This document shows, piece by piece, positions 25,348 through 36,290 of a DNA stretch of 41,648 nt. Each line of letters opens with the position of its first letter. The stretch's first letter is position 1. A model generated the notes under the pieces. It was not told where the DNA came from and did not search any database. It was given only the letters and a program-made list of their open reading frames with translations. The stretch is from an uncultured Lentisphaeria bacterium. Its GTDB lineage: Bacteria > Verrucomicrobiota > Lentisphaeria > Victivallales > UBA1829. The DNA lies in the NCBI GenBank assembly GCA_949287225.1, contig CASEFP010000232.1, positions 1 to 41,648 of the forward strand. The letters are read 5' to 3'. A program made the position numbers and the translations under genes.

Positions 25348-27300
25348 ATGCAGAGTGAAAGCACGAATCTTACCGCTGTCCTGGAACGCGCGGGACTGGC
25401 TGTAAAACTGTCGATTATTGCAAGCATCCTTTCCGCAGTTCTTTCCGTAATCATCCTTCTCACCGGGCCCGTCTATGAATGGGCGGGCTTCGCGACTTAC
25501 ACTCTCGCATTGATCCCCTTCACCATCGCATTCATCTGCGCATTGATGGCATGGATTCACTCCAAACTGACGGAAAAGGCGATCCGCGACGAGGAGGAGA
25601 AACTGATCCTCCAGAAGCGCAAGGAAAGCAAACTCTCCATCCTGGAAATTTCCGAGGACGTCCGCTTTACCGCGGGGCGCAATCTGCTGAATTTTGAAAA
25701 GTATGTCCCCTCCACGGTTTCCGTGCTGATGACAATCGTCCTTGCGGCGGTTCTGGTCTACTTCTGGAGCGCGCTGATCTTCCGGAGTGAAGACGCTGCG
25801 ACACTTGCAACGCTGGTTCCGAAACAGCCGATCGTTCTGGCGTTCCTCAGCGCGATGTGCGCGGCGTTCAGCCTGTTCCTCGGCATCTTTCTTGCAGGCC
25901 AGTCCCATGTGACCGAATTCCGCTGGCTGCGTCCGGTCGGGGCGTGGCTGATGGCGGGTTCTCTTGTGATGTGCTTCACGCTGATCTCCTCGCTTCTGAC
26001 TCAATTTGAGTTCAAGTCCTGGGACGGCTTCTTCTCGAAGGTCACCTATTTCGCGCTTGCGGTGCTCTGTGTCGAACTCCTTCTGAGCTTCATCAGCGAG
26101 TTCTACCGTCCGCGCAACCAGATGGAGGACCGCCCGGTTTATGAAAGCCGTCTTCTCTCTTTGTTCACCGAGCCCGGCGGCATCATGCGCAACATTGCCG
26201 ACTCGCTGGATTACCAGTTCGGCTTCAAGGTGTCCAAAACCTGGATTTTCGGATTTTTCGAGCGGGCGATTCTCCCGGCGATTCTTCTCTGGCTTCTGCT
26301 GTTCTGGATTTTCACGGTCGTGACCGAGGTCGCTCCTGGCGAAGTCGGCGTCCGGGAACGCTTCGGCGCCGTCTCGAAGGATCACAAGGTTCTGGAGCCG
26401 GGGATCTACTTCAAGCTGCCGTGGCCCTTTGAAACCGTGCGGCGGATTCCGATCGACCGGATTCAGGAAGTCGTCGTCGGTTCCCGTTTCGAAAAGGACG
26501 GCAAACTCCTGAAGCCCGCGGTCGTTCTCTGGACCACCGCCCACAGCGAAAAGGATTCCCCGGTCAGCACGGGATTCCTTGTGGCGAACGATGCGATGGA
26601 AGGCACCGAGGTCGCCAGCGCCGTTTCCATTCTGGAAATCACGCTTCCCGTCAGCTACAAGGTGAGAAAAGATCAGGTTTACAACTATGCGTTCAAGTTT
26701 GAAAACGTCCAGAAGATGGTCAAGGACGTCAGCGAACAGGAGGCGACGCGTTATTTTGCCAGCACGGACTTCATCAAGGACATGTCCTCCGGACGCGAAA
26801 CGATTGTGCAGGCGCTCAAGACCCGGATTCAGGCCGAGGCAGACCGGCTCGGACTCGGCATTGAAATCGACTGCGTGAACGTGAACGACGCGCATCCGCC
26901 TGTCAAGGATGTGGCGCCGGCCTTCCAGGATGTTCTCGCCGCGCAGGAACAGGTCAAGACGCTGATCTACGAGGCGACCGCCGAGGCGGAAAAGGTTGAG
27001 GCGGAAGGAAAGATCAAGAGCATGGAGATCACCAGCGACGCGCAGGCGTATTCCTATAATGTGTCGACGGTCGCGGCGGCGGACGCGTTCCGCTTCAGGA
27101 GCCAGCTGACCGCCTACAAGGCGCAGCCGAAACTCTTCCGGCTCCGCACCTATCTGGACTTCCTTGAGATCGACTGCAAGGATCTGCGCAAATACATCGT
27201 TTCGGCGAATATCCCGTCCCAGATCTTCGAGGTGAACATGGAGGAGAATCCGCGCCTCGACCTTCTGAACAGCGACGCGATCAGTGAACTCGGAAAATAA
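25348..27300 (+). CDS. HflK-like SPFH protein with a polytopic N-terminal membrane domain
   Basis: The 650-residue protein has six added hydrophobic segments (about 18-38, 48-70, 122-145, 160-183, 196-216, 230-250) before the usual anchor (307-326). Then comes an SPFH domain starting VAPGEVGVRERFG (about 328-340), with LEPGIYFKLPWPFETVRRI and a C-terminal helical part whose VNDAHPPVKDVAPAFQDV block is an HflK mark. E. coli HflK has one anchor and about 420 residues, so this is an enlarged form. SPFH proteins build ring-like cages in the membrane and, for HflK/HflC, hold the FtsH protease. A charged helix at 75-105 (EEEKLILQKRKESK) faces the cytoplasm. It is first in a seven-gene operon. No ftsH is near, so the partner may be the encoded ATPase or exporter. 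Confidence 0.88.
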   Translation: MQSESTNLTAVLERAGLAVKLSIIASILSAVLSVIILLTGPVYEWAGFATYTLALIPFTIAFICALMAWIHSKLTEKAIRDEEEKLILQKRKESKLSILEISEDVRFTAGRNLLNFEKYVPSTVSVLMTIVLAAVLVYFWSALIFRSEDAATLATLVPKQPIVLAFLSAMCAAFSLFLGIFLAGQSHVTEFRWLRPVGAWLMAGSLVMCFTLISSLLTQFEFKSWDGFFSKVTYFALAVLCVELLLSFISEFYRPRNQMEDRPVYESRLLSLFTEPGGIMRNIADSLDYQFGFKVSKTWIFGFFERAILPAILLWLLLFWIFTVVTEVAPGEVGVRERFGAVSKDHKVLEPGIYFKLPWPFETVRRIPIDRIQEVVVGSRFEKDGKLLKPAVVLWTTAHSEKDSPVSTGFLVANDAMEGTEVASAVSILEITLPVSYKVRKDQVYNYAFKFENVQKMVKDVSEQEATRYFASTDFIKDMSSGRETIVQALKTRIQAEADRLGLGIEIDCVNVNDAHPPVKDVAPAFQDVLAAQEQVKTLIYEATAEAEKVEAEGKIKSMEITSDAQAYSYNVSTVAAADAFRFRSQLTAYKAQPKLFRLRTYLDFLEIDCKDLRKYIVSANIPSQIFEVNMEENPRLDLLNSDAISELGK

Positions 27301-27330
27301 ATAATCATTAAAATATTGGAGAACAGAATC

Positions 27331-28281
27331 ATGTCCAAGAGCAGTCCCGAAAAAGTTTCCAAGGTGCCGGTATACTGGTCCACAATTCTTCTGGGCGTCG
27401 TAGTCGCCGCCGTCTTTCTGATGGCGATCTTCACGTATCAGGTTCAGGAGAACGAGCGCGCGCTCGTGATCACCATCGGCAAGATCTCCGGTGAACGCGG
27501 GCCCGGTCTGCATCTGCGCCTGCCGCTGCCGATTCAGGAGATCGTCAAGTTCGACATCCGTCAGCGCTGCTTCGACGGCAACGTCGGAAATCTTGAGGAG
27601 ACGATGACCGCCGACGAGAAGAACGTGATCGTCGGAATCTATACGATCTACAGCATCAAGGATCTCTCCCGCTTCAAGAATGCCGCGAAGAGTCTTGCCT
27701 CCGCCGAGGAGTATCTGAGCAACCGCATGAGAACGGCCAAGGGAGCGGTCGTCGGCAAATACCGTTTCGACCAGATGATCAACACCGATCCGAAGAAGAT
27801 GATGCTCTCCCAGATGGAGGCGGACATGTATAAACAGATTGCCCCGGATGTGATGGAGCGTTACGGCATCGAGGTCGCCAAGGTCGGCATCCGCACGATC
27901 AGCGTTCCGGAAAAGATCTCCGGCGAAATCGCCAAGCGCATGAAGACCGAGCGCGAAACCGCCGCGGTCCGCGTCAAACAGCGCGGCAACGTCGAGGCGG
28001 AGAACATCAAGACCAAAGCCAACCAGATGAAGCGTGAGGAGATCACCAAGGCCGAGGCGAAGGCCAAGGAGCTCATGGCGGCCGGCGATGCGCTTGCCGC
28101 GAAACATTACGCGGTCTTCAACCAGAATCCCGAACTGGCGGCGTTCCTGCGCAAACTGGATTCGCTCAAACGCATTCTCGGCACGAAAACGACGCTGATC
28201 CTCGATACCGAGGCCACGCCGTTCGACATTTTCAAGATCAAGGTCGGTTCCCTTGAACAGGACAACGCGCCGAAGAAATAA
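27331..28281 (+). CDS. hflC: HflC-like SPFH protein
   Basis: The 316-residue protein starts at ATG 27331 with GGAG ten bases upstream. It has one N-terminal anchor (16-36), the SPFH start QVQENERALVITIGKI (37-52), and the coiled-coil AEAKAKELMAAGDALAAKHY. The end block NPELAAFLRKLDSLKRIL followed by TTLILDTEATPFD is the classic HflC C-terminus. The length is close to E. coli HflC (334). HflC pairs with HflK as alternating subunits of a 24-mer cage. It lies 30 bases downstream of the HflK-like gene and 24 before a third SPFH gene. Confidence 0.92.
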   Translation: MSKSSPEKVSKVPVYWSTILLGVVVAAVFLMAIFTYQVQENERALVITIGKISGERGPGLHLRLPLPIQEIVKFDIRQRCFDGNVGNLEETMTADEKNVIVGIYTIYSIKDLSRFKNAAKSLASAEEYLSNRMRTAKGAVVGKYRFDQMINTDPKKMMLSQMEADMYKQIAPDVMERYGIEVAKVGIRTISVPEKISGEIAKRMKTERETAAVRVKQRGNVEAENIKTKANQMKREEITKAEAKAKELMAAGDALAAKHYAVFNQNPELAAFLRKLDSLKRILGTKTTLILDTEATPFDIFKIKVGSLEQDNAPKK

Positions 28282-28305
28282 CGCGAAAACGGGGTTTGCA
28301 CACAA

Positions 28306-29477
28306 ATGGAAAACGACAACAGATATCAGAACGCGATGGACGCGGGCGACAGCGGGCAGTTCTCCCAGGGAATGCAGGCCGTCTCCCGGATGTTCAAAGT
28401 GTTTTTCACATTGCTGACGATCATCATCGCGCTGATGGTGGTCTGGTTCTTCACGCTCGGCGGCTTTTTCATTGTCGACTCCACCAAGGAGACCGTGCTT
28501 CTGCTCCAGTTCGGAAAGCTGAAGGAGAAGTGCGAGGCTGGCGGCGTCTACTGGAGCTTCCCGTATCCGGTGAGCAAGGTCATCCGGGTGCCGAAAACCA
28601 ACCAGACGATCCGCAGTCTGACCTTTATGCCGGCGGACCGCACTTCGATTACTGAACGCAAGAACGATCCGAGCGGGGCATCGCAGGCGGGAACGCTGAC
28701 GCCCGGCAAGGACGGCTTCCTGCTGACCGGCGACAACAGCATCATCCATACCGAATGGGAACTCGTCTACCGGGTGACTCAGCCGGAAACCTACTATGAA
28801 AAATGTCTGACGCCGGAACGTCCGCTGGATCCGGACGAGGTCATGAAGGGCGACGACGGCGAACTGCTCGGCACACGCGGAGCAAGCACCCTCATCAAGA
28901 ATGTGCTTGACGACTGCATCATCAAGGTCACAGCGACCTGGGACATCAAGGATATTCTCTATGACAAGACGACCGACTACATTCTCGCGGTCGAATCGCG
29001 TCTGGTCAAGCAGCTCAATGACATGCAGATCGGCGTCACGGTGGAGAGTCTCGCCCTTCCTGTGAAGCGCCCGCCGTTCCAGACAATCGCCGCATTCGAC
29101 GAGGCCGCGAGCGCCAGCACGCAGGCGACGATCGAAATCGAGAGTGCCAAGGCGAAGGCGATCGAAGCCGCCAACAGCGCGAAATCCCAGTCCGCGATGC
29201 TGATTGCCGACGCGGAGTCCTACAAAGCGCGGATCGAGGCGCAGGTCAAGGCGGACATCTCCTACTTCGAGGCGATTCTCAAGGAATACCGGAAGAACCC
29301 CGATGCCGTGATGGTTTCTCTTTACTCCAACACCCTCGCGGACGCGATGGCGCTTGTGAAGGACAAGTTCATTCTGAGCAAGGTCCAGAACTCCAGACAG
29401 GAGCTCCGGCTCAAGCTCAATCCGGAACCGGTAATCAAGAAAACGGATGACAAGACAGCGAAGAAGGATCAGAAATA

Positions 29478-29478
<1 letters not shown>
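28306..29478 (+). CDS. third SPFH/Band-7 protein, HflK-like
   Basis: The 390-residue protein has one anchor (about 32-54), an SPFH domain starting VDSTKETVLLLQFGKLKEK (57-75), and a long Ala/Glu/Lys helix (EAASASTQATIEIESAKAKA region, about 267-330) ending in a charged tail. An insert of about 40 residues after the first SPFH strands (ERKNDPSGASQAGTLTPGKDG, about 108-128) is unlike the two other SPFH proteins of the operon. It is not a simple copy of either neighbour, so the three subunits may take different places in one assembly. Its TAA shares a base with the ATG of the P-type ATPase gene, meaning tightly coupled translation. Confidence 0.87.
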
Positions 29479-31544
<2,066 letters not shown>

Positions 31545-31559
31545 TTCCGGGAGTTTGCA

Positions 31560-32738
31560 ATGGTTGAGACGGCAGGGAAAGAATCGAATGTCATAGTGAG
31601 TTCCGTGGGACTCGTCAAGGAGTTCCGGGATTTCTGGAACCGTCCGAAGGCAAAGGCCGTCAACGACCTTGATTTTGAAGTCCGCGAAGGCGAGGTTCTC
31701 GGTCTGCTCGGTCCGAACGGGTCGGGGAAATCGACCACGGTGAAGATGCTTCTGGGGCTGCTCTATCCGACCGCCGGACGTCTGACCGTATTCGGGAAGT
31801 CGCCCCGCGATGTGGATACGAAGCGCCTGATCGGCTATCTGCCCGAGGAGTCCTATCTCTACAAGTATCTGACCGCTTATGAAACACTCGATTTCTTCGG
31901 CTCGCTGTTCAACCTCTCCGCCGAGGAGCGGAAAAAGAGAAGCGAACAGCTTCTGGAAATGGTGGGGCTCTCCCATGCGAAGAACCGGCCGGTCGGAGAG
32001 TTTTCCAAGGGAATGTCCCGCAGAATCGGGCTGGCGCAGGCGATGATCAACGACCCGTCGCTGCTGATTCTGGACGAACCGACCTCCGGACTCGACCCGC
32101 TGGGGTGCCGCGAGGTCAAGGATCTGATCCACATGCTGAAACGGCGCGGCAAGACCGTGATCGTGACCAGTCACCTGCTCAGCGACATTGAGGACGTCTG
32201 CGACCGTGTCATCATTCTTTACGGCGGGCAGATCCGTGCGCAGGGCACGCTGAACGAACTCCTCACCATTGAAGGGACGAACCGCATCACCACGCCGCAG
32301 CTTCCGCCGGAAGTCATGGAAAAGGTGCTTGCGATTCTGCGCGCGTCGCTCTCCGAGGATCAGTTCAAGGTGGATCATCCGCGCATGTCGCTGGAGGACT
32401 TCTTCCTTGACGTTGTCAACAAGGCGCAGTCCGAAAGCGTCGAAACCTACGGAGCACGTTCCGGCGGCCATATCGCCGAATATCTCTCCGCCGATGCCGA
32501 GGAGGATTCCGCGCGCGAGCTCCTGGCCTCCCTGACCGGGAAGGACAAGGAGCCGGAAAAACCGAAGGAACCCGTTGTCGAAGCGCCGAAGATTGATACG
32601 AAGGCTCTGGATGACCTGAGCGACGATCTCCTGCGCACGAAGGCGCCTAAGAAGGAGGAACCGGCAGCGCCGAAGATCGACCTTTCGGAAGCCAACGAGA
32701 AGCTCAAGGACATTCTTTCTTCCAGGGATTCTAAGTGA
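31560..32738 (+). CDS. ABC-2 type transporter ATP-binding protein with C-terminal extension
   Basis: The 392-residue protein has Walker A GPNGSGKST (51-59), a Q-loop in which glutamate replaces glutamine (GYLPEES, 92-98, common in ABC-2 exporters), signature FSKGM (148-152), Walker B LLILDEPTSGLDP (168-180) and the H-loop in VTSHLLSDIED. Beyond the nucleotide domain (about 15-240) lies an added segment of about 150 residues, rich in Glu, Lys, Ala and Pro (for example EPEKPKEPVVEAPK), probably flexible and cytoplasmic, perhaps for binding a partner. It powers the permease encoded 13 bases downstream. It is 15 bases after the P-type ATPase gene. Confidence 0.94.
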   Translation: MVETAGKESNVIVSSVGLVKEFRDFWNRPKAKAVNDLDFEVREGEVLGLLGPNGSGKSTTVKMLLGLLYPTAGRLTVFGKSPRDVDTKRLIGYLPEESYLYKYLTAYETLDFFGSLFNLSAEERKKRSEQLLEMVGLSHAKNRPVGEFSKGMSRRIGLAQAMINDPSLLILDEPTSGLDPLGCREVKDLIHMLKRRGKTVIVTSHLLSDIEDVCDRVIILYGGQIRAQGTLNELLTIEGTNRITTPQLPPEVMEKVLAILRASLSEDQFKVDHPRMSLEDFFLDVVNKAQSESVETYGARSGGHIAEYLSADAEEDSARELLASLTGKDKEPEKPKEPVVEAPKIDTKALDDLSDDLLRTKAPKKEEPAAPKIDLSEANEKLKDILSSRDSK

Positions 32739-32751
32739 CGCGGGGCGGACG

Positions 32752-34191
32752 ATGACATCATTTCTCGCAATAGTCAAACTCACATGCCGCTCGGCGGTGC
32801 GTTCCAACGTCTTCCGTTTTCTGCTGTTTCTGCTGATCGTCTGCGTGATTCTCGTGCCGAACACGATCAAGGGCGACGGCACCGCCTACGGTTACATTCA
32901 GGTGATGCTCGAATACAGCACGGGTTTTGTTGCGCTGATTCTTTCCAGTTCGATCATCTGGCTTTCATGCTCGGAATTCTGCACCGACATGGAAAACGGG
33001 CGGATTCACATGATCTTCGTCAAGCCGGTGTCGCGCATCACGGTCTGGCTCGGGAAATTCTTTGGCGTCTTTCTGATTCATCTGGTTCTGCTTCTGATCT
33101 CGTTCCTCTTCATCTATCTCTTTGTGATGTTCCAGTACAACCGCCAGAAATTCACGCCGGAGGAACGTGCGCGGATGGAAAATGAGGTGTTCGCCGGACG
33201 CCGCAGTTATCTGCCGGTTATCCGCGACCTGAATCAGCAGGTGGATCAGGTGGTTGCCGAACGGATCAAAAATGCAAAAGCACGTGGTGAGACGCTGCCG
33301 GAACTGGAAAACGGCGGCCTTGCTAAATATAAAAATACGGTAAAAATGGAACTTCTGGCGAAGATGGGCGAGGTCCCGCCGCAGGGGATTCAGCAGTGGT
33401 ATTACGACACGCTTCCAAAATCTTACGACGGGCCGGTATTCGTCCGCTATAAGATTTATTCCGGATCGCTCTTTTCCAAGGATCAGAAAACGGCACTCGG
33501 CACATGGCTGATCCGTTATGTTCAAACGATCTATGACGAAAACTCGACAACGGAACCGAAAAAGGTTGTCGACCGCCGGGAATACCAGATTCAGAAGCCG
33601 CCGGAACAGATTGTCTGCGGCATCTACAATGAGTTCGTGGTCGGCGGGGACACGCTGATCTACGACGGTACCGCCTATCTGCGTTTCGCCAACCTCGGGC
33701 AGCCGGGAGCGGATACGCTGCATTTTCAGGTGACGGACAGTCCGCGCCTGCTGATCAAACAGGTGTCGTTCCTCAACAATTACATCCGCGCTGTGTTCAC
33801 GACGGCGCTCGGTCTTTTTGCTCTTGGTCTGATTGCGAGTTCGGCGGCGGCGTTTCTTTCCATGCCGACGGCGATTTTCATCACACTGTCCTATGTGCTG
33901 ACCGGCATGTTTTCCAGCTACATCATATCCTCGATCGACACGACCAGCGAGGGGATCGACGTGAATCTGCTGGATGCCATCGGGACCTATACCGGCAAGG
34001 TCATGGTCTCGGTTCTGATTCCGGTTCAGAGTTTCTTCGTTTCCGGCTCGCTGGCAACCGGAGAGCTGATCGAATACGGCATGATCGCGCATCTTCTGAT
34101 CTTCAACATCATTCTGAAGGGGCTTCCGCTCTGCCTTCTGGGGATCTACCTCTACTGGCGCAGGGAAGTCGCTCTGGCAATGAAACAATAG
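32752..34191 (+). CDS. ABC-2 type permease with large extracytoplasmic domain
   Basis: The 479-residue membrane protein has helices at about 20-38, 50-72 and 103-128, then a soluble region of about 215 residues (130-343), and more helices from 344 to the end, including VFTTALGLFALGLIASSAAA and LLIFNIILKGLPLCLLGIYLY. The segment DMENGRIHMIFVKPVSR (79-95) is the cytoplasmic coupling loop typical of ABC-2 permeases. The big loop is predicted outside the cytoplasmic membrane and begins with a charged, helical stretch (EERARMENEVFAGRR). The substrate is unknown. Together with the ATPase just upstream it should form a homodimeric exporter or a mechanical ABC device of the MacB/LolCDE style rather than an importer; no binding protein is encoded. 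Confidence 0.9.
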   Translation: MTSFLAIVKLTCRSAVRSNVFRFLLFLLIVCVILVPNTIKGDGTAYGYIQVMLEYSTGFVALILSSSIIWLSCSEFCTDMENGRIHMIFVKPVSRITVWLGKFFGVFLIHLVLLLISFLFIYLFVMFQYNRQKFTPEERARMENEVFAGRRSYLPVIRDLNQQVDQVVAERIKNAKARGETLPELENGGLAKYKNTVKMELLAKMGEVPPQGIQQWYYDTLPKSYDGPVFVRYKIYSGSLFSKDQKTALGTWLIRYVQTIYDENSTTEPKKVVDRREYQIQKPPEQIVCGIYNEFVVGGDTLIYDGTAYLRFANLGQPGADTLHFQVTDSPRLLIKQVSFLNNYIRAVFTTALGLFALGLIASSAAAFLSMPTAIFITLSYVLTGMFSSYIISSIDTTSEGIDVNLLDAIGTYTGKVMVSVLIPVQSFFVSGSLATGELIEYGMIAHLLIFNIILKGLPLCLLGIYLYWRREVALAMKQ

Positions 34192-34204
34192 GACGGGTAA
34201 CGGC

Positions 34205-35854
34205 ATGAGGGAAAAGCGTCCGATCGTTTTTATCGCATTTGTCGCCGGAATTCTTTTTCTGGCCTGCAATATGTTCATCCAGTCGCGTCTGGATGAGAGC
34301 ATCCGGAAAAACAAGCTGATTGACGAGCAGTTTGTCGAAGGCGCGCCGCCGATGGTGGCGTTCACGACCGTTGCACTCGGCGGATTCCGAGGTCTGATCG
34401 CGGACTTTCTCTGGCTCCGCGCCATTTCGATGCAGGATCAGGGCAAGTATTTTGAAATGGTTCAGCTCGCCTCGTGGATCATGAAGCTCCAGCCGAAATC
34501 CACGGCAACGGCGGCGTATCTTGCCTGGAATATGGCATACAACATTTCCGTAACCTACAGTTCCCCCGTGGACCGCTGGCGCTGGGTCAACCGGGGACTG
34601 GAACTGTATCACGAGGCATTGCAGTACAATCCCAATGACCCGGTGCTTTACAAGGAGCTCGGCTGGATTTACCAGCACAAGCTGGGCAATATCCTTGATG
34701 ACGCCCAGCGCTACTACAAATACCAGATGGCGCTCCGCATGATCGCGATTCTCGGCGAACATTATCCGGATTGGAAGAGACTCGCAGCCGCTCCTGCGAA
34801 CGAGACGGCGCTGAAAGCTCTGCTCAAGCCGGAATCGACTTTTTTTGCTGAAATGAAAGAGGCCGGTTATGCCTCCTTCGAGGCGCTTTCGGAGGCTTTC
34901 CGCGAAGCGGGCGGCATTTTCCCGGAAAAACTGGCGGCGAAGATGAAGAACAAGGATGAGATTGCGCTTGTCACGGATACCATGCGCGTCAGATGGCTGC
35001 GCGACGTGACGATGCTTGCTCCGGGAGACATCCTGCGGGTCAATGAAAAATACGGTGATCTCGACTGGTTCCTGCCGGAATCATTTGCCATCTACTGGGC
35101 CATGCTCGGCATCGAGAAGAGTCCGGACCGGCAGAGTGTCGACTGCAGCCGCATGATCACGCAGTCGCTTCAGGTGACGTTTACGAACGGGCGCATGCTG
35201 CTGCCGGACGGCAAACCCACCGAGGAGTTCCTGCTGATTCCGAACTTCTCCGTCGCGGACGCGGTGCGCCAGTCCTATCTGGACGCGATCAAGGAGAATC
35301 CGGATATCAAATCCTTCCGCGATGCTTATGAGAACTTCATGTCGCGCGCCATCACCACGATGTACAGCTACGGGCAATACACCAAGGCGCAGCAGTTCTA
35401 CGATTATCTGACCGATCACAAAAAGAACCGCGACACGCGTCTGCCCTTTGACCAGTATGTCCTGAAACAGTGGCAGGAGGAGATCCGCGACGCCGGCTTC
35501 AAGCAGGCCAATGACATGATCAGCGGAATCATTTTCCGGAGCTGCATCCTGCTCGGCTACGGTGACAAGACCGCCGCCGATGCGCATCTCCAGCTTGCAA
35601 GAATGGCCTACAACCGCTATATGAAGGATATGGGAACCGAAACCAGAACGAAGCTTCCGCCGTTCTCCCAGATGACAACCGAAATCGCGCAGGCGTGCAT
35701 CCGGAACCTTCCGGGGACGATTGCCGACCGGATCAAGGCGCAGCTGCTTCTGGAGGCGCAGCAGGCCGCGCCAGCCGGAGACCAGGGTGGAAACAAAACG
35801 GAGGGAAAAGAGCAGACGGCACCGCAAGGAGCAGTGCCCGCACCGGCGAATTGA
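34205..35854 (+). CDS. membrane-anchored helical-repeat (TPR-like) protein of unknown function
   Basis: The 549-residue protein has an N-terminal anchor (7-24) and then a striking segment, VALGGFRGLIADFLWLRA (about 56-73), followed by KYFEMVQLASWIMKLQPKS. I link this to PVC-type TPR proteins found beside ABC-2 permeases. TPR-like helix pairs follow (LYHEALQYNPNDPVLYKELGWIY, about 138-160). A long helical C-terminal domain ends in an Ala/Gln/Gly/Pro tail (about 518-549). It probably lies on the outer face of the membrane and serves as an adaptor for the exporter encoded 13 bases upstream. It is last in the seven-gene operon. I know no biochemical function for the family. Confidence 0.8.
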   Translation: MREKRPIVFIAFVAGILFLACNMFIQSRLDESIRKNKLIDEQFVEGAPPMVAFTTVALGGFRGLIADFLWLRAISMQDQGKYFEMVQLASWIMKLQPKSTATAAYLAWNMAYNISVTYSSPVDRWRWVNRGLELYHEALQYNPNDPVLYKELGWIYQHKLGNILDDAQRYYKYQMALRMIAILGEHYPDWKRLAAAPANETALKALLKPESTFFAEMKEAGYASFEALSEAFREAGGIFPEKLAAKMKNKDEIALVTDTMRVRWLRDVTMLAPGDILRVNEKYGDLDWFLPESFAIYWAMLGIEKSPDRQSVDCSRMITQSLQVTFTNGRMLLPDGKPTEEFLLIPNFSVADAVRQSYLDAIKENPDIKSFRDAYENFMSRAITTMYSYGQYTKAQQFYDYLTDHKKNRDTRLPFDQYVLKQWQEEIRDAGFKQANDMISGIIFRSCILLGYGDKTAADAHLQLARMAYNRYMKDMGTETRTKLPPFSQMTTEIAQACIRNLPGTIADRIKAQLLLEAQQAAPAGDQGGNKTEGKEQTAPQGAVPAPAN

Positions 35855-35919
35855 GTGTCCGCCGATCCGGAAACCGACCGCATGGGCTTTTCGGAATTTC
35901 TCTGCTGCAATAAACGCGT

Positions 35920-36228
35920 ATGAGCGAAAAATATCGATTATGGCTGATTCTTTTCTTCTGGCTTGGATGTCTTTTTTATTCGGTGTCCGGGCCGGATGTT
36001 CTGCCTTTTTCGGATCCCGCCTTTTCCTCCGTGGAGGAGCGCCTCAATGACGATCTGCCCGTACTGCGGCAGGCTGTTTCCGGCAAGACGCTGAACGCGT
36101 CCTCCGGCAGCGGAAACACGGAATCCGTTCTTCCGGATCTCCGGATCTCCTTTACCAAGATCGACCGCGGATTCGGGACATGTGTAATCAAACATTCCTC
36201 TCTGATTTTTGTTCCTCTCAGATGCTGA
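35920..36228 (+). CDS. small hypothetical membrane-anchored protein
   Basis: A 102-residue frame with one hydrophobic segment near the N-terminus (LWLILFFWLGCLFYS, about 7-21) and a polar remainder with a Ser/Gly/Asn-rich part (SGSGNTES, about 61-68). The ATG has no good ribosome binding site and composition is less biased than in neighbours, so it could be spurious. It follows the operon-end TPR gene by 65 bases and precedes the CNNM gene. An inverted repeat TTCAGGC/GCCTGAA (36231-36257) follows the stop but lacks a T-run. No family recognised. Confidence 0.4.
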   Translation: MSEKYRLWLILFFWLGCLFYSVSGPDVLPFSDPAFSSVEERLNDDLPVLRQAVSGKTLNASSGSGNTESVLPDLRISFTKIDRGFGTCVIKHSSLIFVPLRC

Positions 36229-36290
36229 TGTTCAGGCATTGCTTTTTTCCGCCTGAAATACGATTCATCTGAAGGAGATTCTTTTACTTT

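Noticed and set aside
36231..36257. Inverted repeat TTCAGGC/GCCTGAA before the CNNM gene as a terminator or metal riboswitch
   Set aside because: No T-run follows and I could not find the conserved loops of the known magnesium or manganese riboswitches; it is only a simple hairpin.
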